From the NCBI RefSeq assembly GCF_001298445.1, contig NZ_CP012036.1, forward strand, positions 3,687,351-3,751,350: 64,000 nt of DNA. The letters are read 5' to 3'. The stretch is from Nostoc piscinale CENA21 (GTDB lineage: Bacteria > Cyanobacteriota > Cyanobacteriia > Cyanobacteriales > Nostocaceae). This document shows positions 16,900 to 23,099 of the stretch, piece after piece. The stretch's first letter is position 1, and every line of letters starts with the position of its first letter. The translations under genes were made by a program, and so were the position numbers. The notes beneath the pieces are model-generated. The model saw only the letters and a list, made by a program, of their open reading frames with translations, was not told the DNA's origin and did not search any database.

Positions 16900-16907
16900 C
16901 CATTTAT

Positions 16908-16978
16908 TGCCTTGTGGTGTAATGGCAACATTTCTGAATTTGGATCAGAAGTTCTAGGTTCGAGTCCTAGCGAGGCAG
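16908..16978 (+). tRNA. tRNA-Gln(TTG)
   Basis: Acceptor TGCCTTG/CGAGGCA, discriminator G, encoded CCA 16979-16981, loop ATTTGGA in stem TCTGA/TCAGA, T arm CTAGG/CCTAG. Confidence 0.92.
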
Positions 16979-16992
16979 CCAATTTTTTTTAT

Positions 16993-17066
16993 GCTCTTGT
17001 AGCCCAATTGGAAGAGGCTACCGTCTCAAAAACGGTGTGTTGTGGGTTCGACTCCCACCAAGAGTA
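16993..17066 (+). tRNA. tRNA-Leu(CAA) with short variable region
   Basis: Acceptor GCTCTTG/CAAGAGT, discriminator A, encoded CCA 17067-17069, loop CTCAAAA in stem ACCGT/ACGGT. Only about 6 bases separate anticodon stem and T stem, a class I layout, whereas normal bacterial tRNA-Leu has a long variable arm. Confidence 0.85.
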
Positions 17067-17075
17067 CCAAAACTA

Positions 17076-17151
17076 GCTCCTGTAGCCCAACTGGAAGAGG
17101 CGGCAGACTTAAAATCTGTTAATTGTGTGGGTTCAACTCCCACCAGGAGTA
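17076..17151 (+). tRNA. tRNA-Leu(TAA) with short variable region
   Basis: Acceptor GCTCCTG/CAGGAGT, discriminator A, encoded CCA 17152-17154, loop CTTAAAA in stem GCAGA/TCTGT, variable region about 7 bases. The body (TGTAGCCCAACTGGAAGAGG) is nearly the same as in the CAA and TAG units, so these are sister genes. Confidence 0.85.
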
Positions 17152-17155
17152 CCAA

Positions 17156-17229
17156 CGGGATGTGGCGCAACTTGGTAGCGCGGCAGCTTTGGGAGCTGAA
17201 GGTTGCAGGTTCAAATCCTGCCATCCCGA
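17156..17229 (+). tRNA. tRNA-Pro(TGG)
   Basis: Acceptor CGGGATG/CATCCCG, discriminator A, loop TTTGGGA giving TGG, T arm GCAGG/CCTGC. No CCA follows (TAT). Confidence 0.92.
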
Positions 17230-17232
17230 TAT

Positions 17233-17306
17233 GCCCCTGTGACGGAACTGGCATACGTGCTGGAATGAGAGTCCAGATTTTGCAGGTTCAAATCCTGTCA
17301 GGGGTA
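17233..17306 (+). tRNA. tRNA-Leu(GAG) with short variable region
   Basis: Acceptor GCCCCTG/CAGGGGT, discriminator A, followed by CTA rather than CCA. Loop ATGAGAG in stem CTGGA/TCCAG, variable region about 5 bases. The D arm (GACGGAACTGGC) is of the normal bacterial Leu type although the long variable arm is missing. Confidence 0.82.
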
Positions 17307-17310
17307 CTAA

Positions 17311-17411
17311 GCTCCCGTGGCGGAACGGAAGACGCACTAGACCGAGGATCTAGTTTTTTGCAGCTACCCTTCGGGAAGCCGCTACCGCGTCTACAAATCC
17401 TGTCGGGAGTA
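17311..17411 (+). pseudogene. tRNA-Leu(GAG)-like, T arm interrupted by a REP-like palindrome
   Basis: Acceptor arms GCTCCCG/CGGGAGT, discriminator A and CCA (17412-17414) are intact, and the anticodon stem CTAGA/TCTAG holds GAG (with C at position 33). Between GCAG and CAAATCCTGT of the expected T arm, about 30 bases of foreign palindrome replace the 3 expected bases GTT, giving 101 nt in all. It cannot fold as a normal T arm. Confidence 0.85.
17364..17393 (+). repeat. REP-like palindromic element inside a tRNA gene
   Basis: It reads CTACCC-TCGGGAAGCCGC-...-CGCGTCTA. The same element is intergenic at 23024-23058 (CTACCCTGCGGGAAGCCGC ... GCGCGTCTACA) and related copies lie at 36382-36408 (inverted, in a Uma2 gene), 42532-42640 and 46514-46537. 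Confidence 0.85.
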
Positions 17412-17426
17412 CCAAAATCAAAATAT

Positions 17427-17500
17427 GCCCTTGTAGCCCAACCGGAAGAGGCGCTTCGCTTAGAACGAAGAGGTTGCTGGTTCAAATCCAGTCAGGGGCA
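17427..17500 (+). tRNA. tRNA-Leu(TAG) with short variable region
   Basis: Acceptor GCCCTTG/CAGGGGC, discriminator A, loop CTTAGAA in stem CTTCG/CGAAG, variable region about 5 bases, T loop TTCAAAT. Sister of the CAA and TAA units by its D arm TGTAGCCCAACCGGAAGAGG. Confidence 0.85.
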
Positions 17501-17509
17501 TTGGTGAGA

Positions 17510-17583
17510 TGCGGGGATGGAGCAAGAGTGGCTCAGAGGTCTCATAAGCCTCATATCAGCAGGTGCAACTCCTGCCCCCGTCA
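17510..17583 (+). tRNA. tRNA-Met(CAT)-type, second copy
   Basis: Loop CTCATAA in stem GAGGT/GCCTC, T loop TGCAACT, encoded CCA 17584-17586. Acceptor TGCGGGG/CCCCGTC has a T-C mismatch at 1-72, a feature reminiscent of initiator tRNA, but the three G-C pairs of an initiator anticodon stem are absent. Could be elongator Met or Ile2. Confidence 0.75.
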
Positions 17584-17608
17584 CCAAATAAGGCAAAAGT
17601 AAAAAGTG

Positions 17609-17730
17609 AGCCAGTGCGATGGACGGGTTCCCCGGCATAAAGGAGACAGTGCCGTGGGCGGGTCTCCCGACTTGAGGCAACTGTCGTCAACTGGCGTTAG
17701 CGCAGCGTTAGCGACGCAGGAGCGTCACTC
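17609..17730 (+). repeat. Dispersed cyanobacterial repeat in array spacer
   Basis: A GC-rich stretch with internal palindromes (GGCGTTAGCGCAGCGTTAGC, GACGCAGGAGCGTC) unlike the AT-rich surroundings, in a spacer of about 200 bp. It resembles small dispersed repeats common in Nostoc-type genomes. It carries no tRNA and no convincing ORF. Confidence 0.6.
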
Positions 17731-17784
17731 GCAAGAGTTAAAAGGTAAAAAGAAAATCTTTTCTATTTTTGCTTTTTCACAAGT

Positions 17785-17857
17785 GCTGGTGTAGCTCAAT
17801 TGGCAGAGCAACTGACTTGTAATCAGTAGGTTGCAGGTTCAATTCCTGTCACCAGCT
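17785..17857 (+). tRNA. tRNA-Thr(TGT)
   Basis: Acceptor GCTGGTG/CACCAGC, discriminator T, loop CTTGTAA in stem ACTGA/TCAGT, T arm GCAGG/CCTGT. Confidence 0.93.
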
Positions 17858-17869
17858 TCAGAATGCGAT

Positions 17870-17940
17870 GCGATCGTGGTGTAACGGCAGCATCAGAGTC
17901 TTCCAAACTCACGGTACGAGTTCGAGTCTCGTCGATCGCT
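17870..17940 (+). tRNA. tRNA-Gly(TCC)
   Basis: Acceptor GCGATCG/CGATCGC, discriminator T as expected for Gly, loop CTTCCAA in stem AGAGT/ACTCA. Both acceptor arms are built from HIP1-type sequence. Confidence 0.92.
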
Positions 17941-17949
17941 CTGAAACTT

Positions 17950-18020
17950 GCGGGTGTGATGTAACGGTAGCATCTGAGTGCGCCACATTCAGCGTGCGAG
18001 TTCAAATCTCGCCACTCGCT
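17950..18020 (+). tRNA. tRNA-Gly(GCC)
   Basis: Acceptor GCGGGTG/CACTCGC, discriminator T, loop GCGCCAC giving GCC but with C in place of T33; stem TGAGT/ATTCA. T arm GCGAG/CTCGC. The lost T33 may impair decoding. Confidence 0.85.
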
Positions 18021-18025
18021 TGCGT

Positions 18026-18097
18026 AGTCCTGTAGTTCAACGGTAGAGCAATTGCCTTACAAGCAATAAGTTGCAGGTTCAAATCCTGCCAGGACTA
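18026..18097 (+). tRNA. tRNA-Val(TAC)
   Basis: Acceptor AGTCCTG/CAGGACT, discriminator A, encoded CCA 18098-18100, loop CTTACAA in stem ATTGC/GCAAT. Confidence 0.93.
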
Positions 18098-18106
18098 CCA
18101 ATCATT

Positions 18107-18180
18107 GGGAGTGTAGCTCAATCGAAGAGAGCATCGAGCTTCTAACTCGAAGGTTGTAGGTTTGAGTCCTACCACTCTCG
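18107..18180 (+). tRNA. tRNA-Arg(TCT)
   Basis: Acceptor GGGAGTG/CACTCTC, discriminator G, loop CTTCTAA in stem TCGAG/CTCGA. The T loop is TTTGAGT, so the conserved C56 is T. Confidence 0.88.
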
Positions 18181-18255
18181 CCTGAATAAGTCAAAAGTTA
18201 AAGGTTAAAAGGCAAAATAATTTAATTTTTACTTTTTACTTTTTACTTTTTTGAT

Positions 18256-18329
18256 GGGGTCATAGCTCAAATGGCTAGAGCGCCTGCCTTGCAAGCAGGA
18301 GGTTATGGGTTCAATTCCCATTGATTCCA
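18256..18329 (+). tRNA. tRNA-Ala(TGC)
   Basis: Acceptor GGGGTCA/TGATTCC has the G3-T70 pair that defines alanine identity, discriminator A, loop CTTGCAA in stem CCTGC/GCAGG. A 75-bp STRR-rich spacer precedes it. Confidence 0.93.
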
Positions 18330-18334
18330 TTGAT

Positions 18335-18409
18335 GGTGTCTGAAGCCAAAGTGGTCGAGGCGCTGGTTTGTGGAACCAGTCATAGCGGGTTCAAGCCCCG
18401 TCGGACACC
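18335..18409 (+). tRNA. tRNA-His(GTG)
   Basis: Acceptor GTGTCTG/CGGACAC with the extra G(-1) at 18335 opposite discriminator C, the histidine identity pair. Loop TTGTGGA in stem CTGGT/ACCAG. Confidence 0.93.
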
Positions 18410-18416
18410 CCTGAAT

Positions 18417-18499
18417 GGAAGATGCCGCTAAATGGTTGGCAACCGGTCTTGAAAACCGGGGTGGGGTAACACCTAGGGGTTCGATTCCTCCATCTTCCA
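18417..18499 (+). tRNA. tRNA-Ser(TGA)
   Basis: An 83-nt class II tRNA: acceptor GGAAGAT/ATCTTCC, loop CTTGAAA in stem CCGGT/ACCGG, a variable arm of about 15 bases, T loop TTCGATT. Discriminator A is unusual for Ser (normally G). Confidence 0.88.
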
Positions 18500-18502
18500 C
18501 CT

Positions 18503-18576
18503 TCCACCTGAAGCCGAAAAGTGAGGCGCTGTGCTGATAACACAGATACAGGGGGGGCAGTACCTCCCTGGTGGAT
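18503..18576 (+). tRNA. tRNA-Ile(GAT)-like, atypical T loop
   Basis: A perfect anticodon arm CTGTG-CTGATAA-CACAG gives GAT. Acceptor TCCACCT/TGGTGGA pairs except the last T-T. The T arm is GGGGG/CTCCC around GCAGTAC, with no TTCRA signature. It may be a decaying gene; without it the array would lack an Ile unit (unless a CAT unit is Ile2). Confidence 0.6.
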
Positions 18577-18693
18577 TTTGATTTGGGGAATAGGGAGTAG
18601 CGAGTATGGAGTACGAAGAGGATGTTGGACAGGAAGTTGAGCGAGAATTTCTCCTTTTCCCCCTACACCTTGTCTCCCTTGTCTTTTCTTTAT

Positions 18694-18765
18694 GGGTGGT
18701 TGGCATAGCGGCTGTGCAGCGGGCTTTTAATCCGCTATAGAGAGGTTCGACTCCTCTACCACCCA
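18694..18765 (+). tRNA. tRNA-Lys(TTT)
   Basis: Acceptor GGGTGGT/ACCACCC, discriminator A, loop CTTTTAA in stem GCGGG/TCCGC, T loop TTCGACT. It is the last unit; the convergent TPR gene ends only 14 bases further on with no terminator visible between. Confidence 0.93.
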
Positions 18766-18779
18766 TTTTCAATCAACCT

Positions 18780-19802
18780 CTACAGAGAGTCTATGTGCTG
18801 CTGTACTTTCTGTAAGAGTGGCTGAGACTCGATTTGCTGAGATAATTCATGGGCATTTTGGTAGCAAGATAGGGCTTTTCTTTTGCGTTTTGTTGATGCG
18901 TACAAGCAGCCCATATTCAGTAAAGTCGAAATTTCGCCCAAGCGATCGCCTAATTCTTGATAAATTGCGATCGCTTGTCTATAAAATTTCATCGCCTGCC
19001 AGTTATTACCTAAAATGCTGTAGGTATAACCAATATTATTCAAGGTTGTGGCTTCACCAGAAATATCTTTCAGGGCGCGACGAGATAAAAGTACTTGATA
19101 GTAAATTAGCAGTGCTTGTTTAGGTTGCCCTAAATCACTGTAAACAGAAGCAATATTATTCATCGTGGTTGCTTCACCCACCAAATTTTTCACTGCTCGT
19201 TGAATAGAAAGTGCTTCCTGCAAATATTCGAGAGCTTGCCCATGTTTACCTAAAACACTGTAAGCAAAACCAAGACCATTTAATGTTGCTGCTTCACCAG
19301 AAAAATCACCTAAAAATCGCCGCATTGAGAGAATTTGGTGTTGTAGCAACAGTGCGCGTTTTGGTTCTCCCAATTTGGTGTAAATTAATGCCACATCATT
19401 GAGGGTGGAGATTTCACCTTGAGTATCTTGCAATCTTCTAAAGATATCTAAGGCTTGATCTAAATATTTCAATGCTTGCGAAAACTTTCCTAGACGGCTG
19501 TAAGTAGAACCAAGATTACTCAAGGCAGTGGCTTCGGCACTAGCGTTACCTATCTCTTGAGCAACCAAAAGCGCCTCCTCAAAATACTCTAATGCTTTTT
19601 GAGGTTGCCAGCAACCAAGGTGCGCTAAACCGAGGTCGTTTAATGTGTAACCTTCTTTGGCTCGATCAGAAATTGCTCTAGCTAATTCTAGATTCTTGCT
19701 TGCCAGAGCGAGTGATTCTTGAAGTTTCCCTTCCTGGTAGTAACGAGTTGCTTGATCTCGACGTTGTTGCCACTCTTGGACTGGATTGAATGATTGCGTC
19801 AT
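18780..19802 (-). CDS. Tetratricopeptide repeat protein
   Basis: A 340-aa protein made of about seven 40-residue repeats with the GEATTLNNIG-Y-LG--QAL-YY pattern, the 40-residue spacing typical of the LGN/NB-ARC-linked TPR subtype common in cyanobacteria. There is no signal peptide, enzyme domain or membrane segment, so it is probably a cytosolic scaffold; the partner is unknown. The high identity between repeats suggests recent internal duplication. It converges on the tRNA array, ending 14 bases from tRNA-Lys. Confidence 0.92.
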   Translation of the reverse strand: MTQSFNPVQEWQQRRDQATRYYQEGKLQESLALASKNLELARAISDRAKEGYTLNDLGLAHLGCWQPQKALEYFEEALLVAQEIGNASAEATALSNLGSTYSRLGKFSQALKYLDQALDIFRRLQDTQGEISTLNDVALIYTKLGEPKRALLLQHQILSMRRFLGDFSGEAATLNGLGFAYSVLGKHGQALEYLQEALSIQRAVKNLVGEATTMNNIASVYSDLGQPKQALLIYYQVLLSRRALKDISGEATTLNNIGYTYSILGNNWQAMKFYRQAIAIYQELGDRLGEISTLLNMGCLYASTKRKRKALSCYQNAHELSQQIESQPLLQKVQQHIDSL

Positions 19803-20445
19803 TTGACCTCAGTTGCACCGGAGAAAAATTAGGCAGGCTTGTTTTGAGCAAACATCCCTAAGACATAAATTTGCTTGGGTGGCTCAAAATAATGTTAAAC
19901 CTTATTTTCTACCTTGAGATATAGGATGTAAATAGGAAATTATGTTATGTTTTTCAGCCAAACTAACTAATTGCTATAAATTCATAAGATAATTGATGAA
20001 GTTTTATAGCTTATTCTTGTAAAGTCATATCCTTAGTAACTGGATAACTTGTTTTGGCTAAAATCTAAAAAATTAGGTAATTTTTAGTTAATTTAAGATG
20101 CTCTGCCTGAAAGTTTTGTGTAAAGTAGATTTTATACTTTTGTTAAGAACTGTAAAAATTCCAGGATAAGTTAAAGGATTGTTACTCTGCCTTAAAGAGA
20201 TATAGCATTCCTATTTGATAGATGAACGGAAGGAGAATAGAGACGAGGAGAGAGAAAGATAAATCATATAGGATTGCTATATTTACCTAGAACTATGAGA
20301 TAAATTTGCTGTAGATAATACTTAGTTGATATTGCCGCTCAAACGTTTATATATACGCTATACAAAATATCAATGTTTATTTGGCTGATAAATTGGGAAT
20401 TTTAAAAATAGTAATTTATGACCTTGATGTTCCCTTTTATTACTT
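19803..20445. other. Intergenic region, nothing recognised
   Basis: About 640 bp of AT-rich sequence between divergent genes. No ORF with support, no RNA gene and no clear repeat were seen. Confidence 0.5.
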
Positions 20446-21606
20446 ATGAAAAAGCCAAAGTCTCTGGATTTTAGCAAAGAGCAACAGAATAATTCTCCTT
20501 GGCCTATATGGTTTCCTTATCCCAGTTCTTGGATTAGAGCATTTATTTTAGTCCTTCTGGCATTTCCTGGAACAAATTTGATAATTTTTGGATTAGTAGG
20601 AATCATTATATCAATTTTAGGAAATAGCCCCGGACTTTTAATTTTCTTTCTTTTTTCGGGTTTATTGTTACCAACTATTTGTTTAGCATTTCTCTATCAT
20701 ATTTTTTGGTTTATTTGGCAAAAACAAGAATTAAATAGAAAATTTTCCAAATGGACACCTAGTTTAAATAGCTTATGGGAGGGTTTCTACGGCAGTATTG
20801 TTATGGCGTTATCTTTTTTGATAATCCTGACAATTTTTACACAAGTATCATTTTCAGCTTGCCATACATACTATGAAATATCCAGTGAATTAAGTCGCTG
20901 TGCTGGACGTTTAACTGGATATACCACAAGGACTATGTTGAATAGTATTCAAAGTAATAACTTTATAGATAGATATTGGTTTATAATTTGGATTATCACA
21001 GCATCATATCTCTATCAAATAGAATATTTAGCAAAAAAGTATTTAGTTAATAAGCTTAAAAATAAATCCCATATTTATAAAGATAAGCATATAAAATATA
21101 GTGTTGATGATACAGATAAAGAACTGGATATATTAAGGGCAGATTTAGGTCTAACCCAAATGAAAAAAGGAAAACAGAGACATAAATTTATATATTTCCC
21201 ATCTAGATTAAATCATCATAATTATCAAAATATACATAAAATAATTTTCGTATCTGTACTAATTGGCTTAGGTGTATTAGGGATATATTCATTGGTAAAA
21301 TTTATATATATTCAGGATAAGACACCAGTGGCAGTAACCTATCAAACACCTTCAGCAAAGGAAATTACACCTCAACCGGATAATTTTCGTGAGGCTGTGA
21401 ATCAAGCGATTAGTGCTGCTAATCTGACACAATCAGCTAAATCTTCAACAGAATGGCAAAACATTGTTAAACAATGGGAAACTGCTATATCATTGATGCA
21501 ATCAGTACCTTCATCTAGTCCGAATTATGTAGTAGCAAAGCAAAAGATTGTTGAATATCAGCGTAATCTTAGCTATGCTCAAAAAAATGCGAATAGTGCT
21601 AAGTGA
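20446..21606 (+). CDS. Multi-pass membrane protein, function unknown
   Basis: A 386-aa protein starting with ATG. Hydrophobic segments near residues 30-60, 62-90, 115-140, 178-195 and 265-290 suggest 4-6 membrane helices, with a basic cytosolic part between the fourth and fifth. The last 80 residues form a helical domain (EWQNIVKQWETAISLMQSVP and KQKIVEYQRNLSYAQ) of a type attached to many cyanobacterial envelope proteins. A cysteine pair sits in the predicted outside loop (SFSACHTYYE, LSRCAGRL). AT-rich codon use sets it apart from its neighbours. No family is recognised. Confidence 0.75.
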   Translation: MKKPKSLDFSKEQQNNSPWPIWFPYPSSWIRAFILVLLAFPGTNLIIFGLVGIIISILGNSPGLLIFFLFSGLLLPTICLAFLYHIFWFIWQKQELNRKFSKWTPSLNSLWEGFYGSIVMALSFLIILTIFTQVSFSACHTYYEISSELSRCAGRLTGYTTRTMLNSIQSNNFIDRYWFIIWIITASYLYQIEYLAKKYLVNKLKNKSHIYKDKHIKYSVDDTDKELDILRADLGLTQMKKGKQRHKFIYFPSRLNHHNYQNIHKIIFVSVLIGLGVLGIYSLVKFIYIQDKTPVAVTYQTPSAKEITPQPDNFREAVNQAISAANLTQSAKSSTEWQNIVKQWETAISLMQSVPSSSPNYVVAKQKIVEYQRNLSYAQKNANSAK

Positions 21607-21646
21607 AGCTATCGCTGAAAATATAACTTGATTTTTATTTGAATAT

Positions 21647-22894
21647 TTAAGTCTTTAAATAACGTTGTGCAGCTTGCAATATCTTCAATTGCAATAGCTT
21701 TTCATCTCCTAACTGCTGTGGAAACTTGGGTTTGATGGAAATGACGTTTAAACTGTGAATAATTTCTTTTGCGACAGCTTTGGCTAAGAGTGGTGGTACA
21801 GAATTTCCGACTTGGCGAAAACCATGCCATTTAGTGACGTGAAATCGAAACCAATCTGGGTAAGAATGGAGTCGTGCTGCTTCTCTGACTGTGATGCAAC
21901 GGGGTGTCAAGGGATGAATTGGTCTTGGAGAAGTGAAAGAACCCCTGTATCTATCTGTTCCGGCGCGTAAGGTATTGCAGACACCAGCCGGATGCAGTTT
22001 ATGAAAGCGACTAATTGGCTCTCTTTCGCCTTGGGGAGTGTTTTGAAAACGTTGAATGGTTGTGGGTGTGTGTTGAGTGCGGAAACTAGAAGAAAGAATC
22101 CGAGCATCAAATTGGCGATCACAGCTATAATCATCTGCTAAATTACTCATACCGCGCAATATCAAGGCATAATCACTAGGTTTGCCATAATCAGCAAATA
22201 CCCAATCTTTTTCTAACAACTCTGCATAATTTTCTACTTCTGGGAGATCACCAATTGCATCCCACACTGTCGGACTTAGTGGTAAAGCATTTTGTGATGT
22301 TGAGTGATTTGGCTTGGCTATTTGGGTAATTGGTTGGGGATACTTGGGTAATGTGACATCTCCTCTAGCGCCTAACAAAAATAATCGCTCACGCGACTGT
22401 GGTACACCATAGTGAGCAGCATTTAGAATTTGATAATCTTCTTCTACTTGGTAACCGTGAGTTTGAAACTCGCTAATTAAACTTTTGAGAATTTGTTTGT
22501 GTTCGCCAACCGTTATACCGCGAACATTTTCCATGACAAAGTATTTCGGTTGTAGTTCCAACACCAACCGATGAAAGTGAAATACTAAAGAGTTGCGTGG
22601 GTCATCAAAAACCCGTTTACCCATGAGGGAAAAGCCTTGACAGGGACTACCACAAATAACTGCATCAATTTCACGAGCGCCAATTTTGGAACGTTTGCGA
22701 ATTTCCTTTCCTGTCGTATCTTCTACACTTTTACACAAAACTGTACAACTAGGAAAGTTAAATTCATGGGTAGCGCAATGGATAGGGTCAATCTCAACGG
22801 CGGCCAATACATCAAAGCCAGCTTGCTCAAAGCCAAGGGTCATACCACCTGCGCCTGCGAACAAATCAACTGCGATTGGTCGTCGTTTTCTCAT
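21647..22894 (-). CDS. DNA (cytosine-5-)-methyltransferase
   Basis: A 415-aa protein with ordered C5-methyltransferase motifs: DLFAGAGGMTLGFEQAGF (motif I, SAM site), GSPCQGFSLMG (motif IV, catalytic Cys), FVMENVRGI (VI), QSRERLFLLG (VIII), ITVREAARLHSYPDWF (IX) and QVGNSVPPLLAKAVAKEI (X). It methylates cytosine C5 in a specific DNA site read by the region between VIII and IX; the site cannot be told from sequence. No restriction endonuclease gene is adjacent, so it looks like an orphan methylase, as is common in cyanobacteria. Confidence 0.95.
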   Translation of the reverse strand: MRKRRPIAVDLFAGAGGMTLGFEQAGFDVLAAVEIDPIHCATHEFNFPSCTVLCKSVEDTTGKEIRKRSKIGAREIDAVICGSPCQGFSLMGKRVFDDPRNSLVFHFHRLVLELQPKYFVMENVRGITVGEHKQILKSLISEFQTHGYQVEEDYQILNAAHYGVPQSRERLFLLGARGDVTLPKYPQPITQIAKPNHSTSQNALPLSPTVWDAIGDLPEVENYAELLEKDWVFADYGKPSDYALILRGMSNLADDYSCDRQFDARILSSSFRTQHTPTTIQRFQNTPQGEREPISRFHKLHPAGVCNTLRAGTDRYRGSFTSPRPIHPLTPRCITVREAARLHSYPDWFRFHVTKWHGFRQVGNSVPPLLAKAVAKEIIHSLNVISIKPKFPQQLGDEKLLQLKILQAAQRYLKT

Positions 22895-22899
22895 TGAGT

Positions 22900-23099
22900 G
22901 CTGAGTTAAAAGTGCTGAGTGCTGAGTGCTGAGTCACCGAAGTTTGCTCAACGGGGGGAACCCCCGCACGCAACTTCTCGCTGAGTAAAAAATAGTTTGT
23001 TTTTAGTCCTTTTTAATTCACACTACCCTGCGGGAAGCCGCGCAAAGCGCGTCTACAGACTTCACACTTCATAATTTATACTTCATACTTCACACTTCA
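22900..23099. repeat. STRRs and a REP-like palindrome between dmt and lpxB
   Basis: Tandem GTGCTGA heptamers (about 22905-22935), a hairpin GGGGGGAACCCCC (22952-22966), the REP-like element CTACCCTGCGGGAAGCCGC...GTCTACA (23024-23058) and ACTTCAT/ACTTCAC heptamers (23059-23099) follow one another. The last heptamers run into the end of lpxB. Confidence 0.8.

Larger units (their letters stand above)
15603..18765 (+). other. tRNA array: 31 tRNA-like units, all 20 amino acids
   Basis: All units are on the plus strand, most separated by 2-30 bases, with no protein genes inside. By anticodon the order is Asp, Glu, Cys, Met, Trp, Glu, Tyr, Ser, Arg, degenerate unit, Phe, Asn, Gln, Gln, Leu, Leu, Pro, Leu, Leu (interrupted), Leu, Met, Thr, Gly, Gly, Val, Arg, Ala, His, Ser, Ile-like, Lys. 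Spacers hold STRR-like poly-pyrimidine runs and one dispersed repeat. Comparable arrays are known in cyanobacteria (Anabaena PCC 7120 plasmid) and phages. Confidence 0.93.

Noticed and set aside
17076..17151. Ochre suppressor tRNA in the array
   Set aside because: The anticodon TAA reads UUA (Leu); a UAA suppressor would need TTA.
15582..18772. Short ORFs of 60-156 aa on both strands across the array
   Set aside because: They are translations of tRNA genes and repeats, as shown by repeated motifs such as GFEPA and QVQTL; no ribosome sites fit.
21907..22134. Minus-strand 75-aa ORF inside the methyltransferase
   Set aside because: It is a second frame over the motif-rich 3' half of the methyltransferase.
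22900..23099. Possible CRISPR array (tandem GTGCTGA words)
   Set aside because: Units are 7 bp with no spacers; these are STRRs. No CRISPR array or cas gene was seen in the window.
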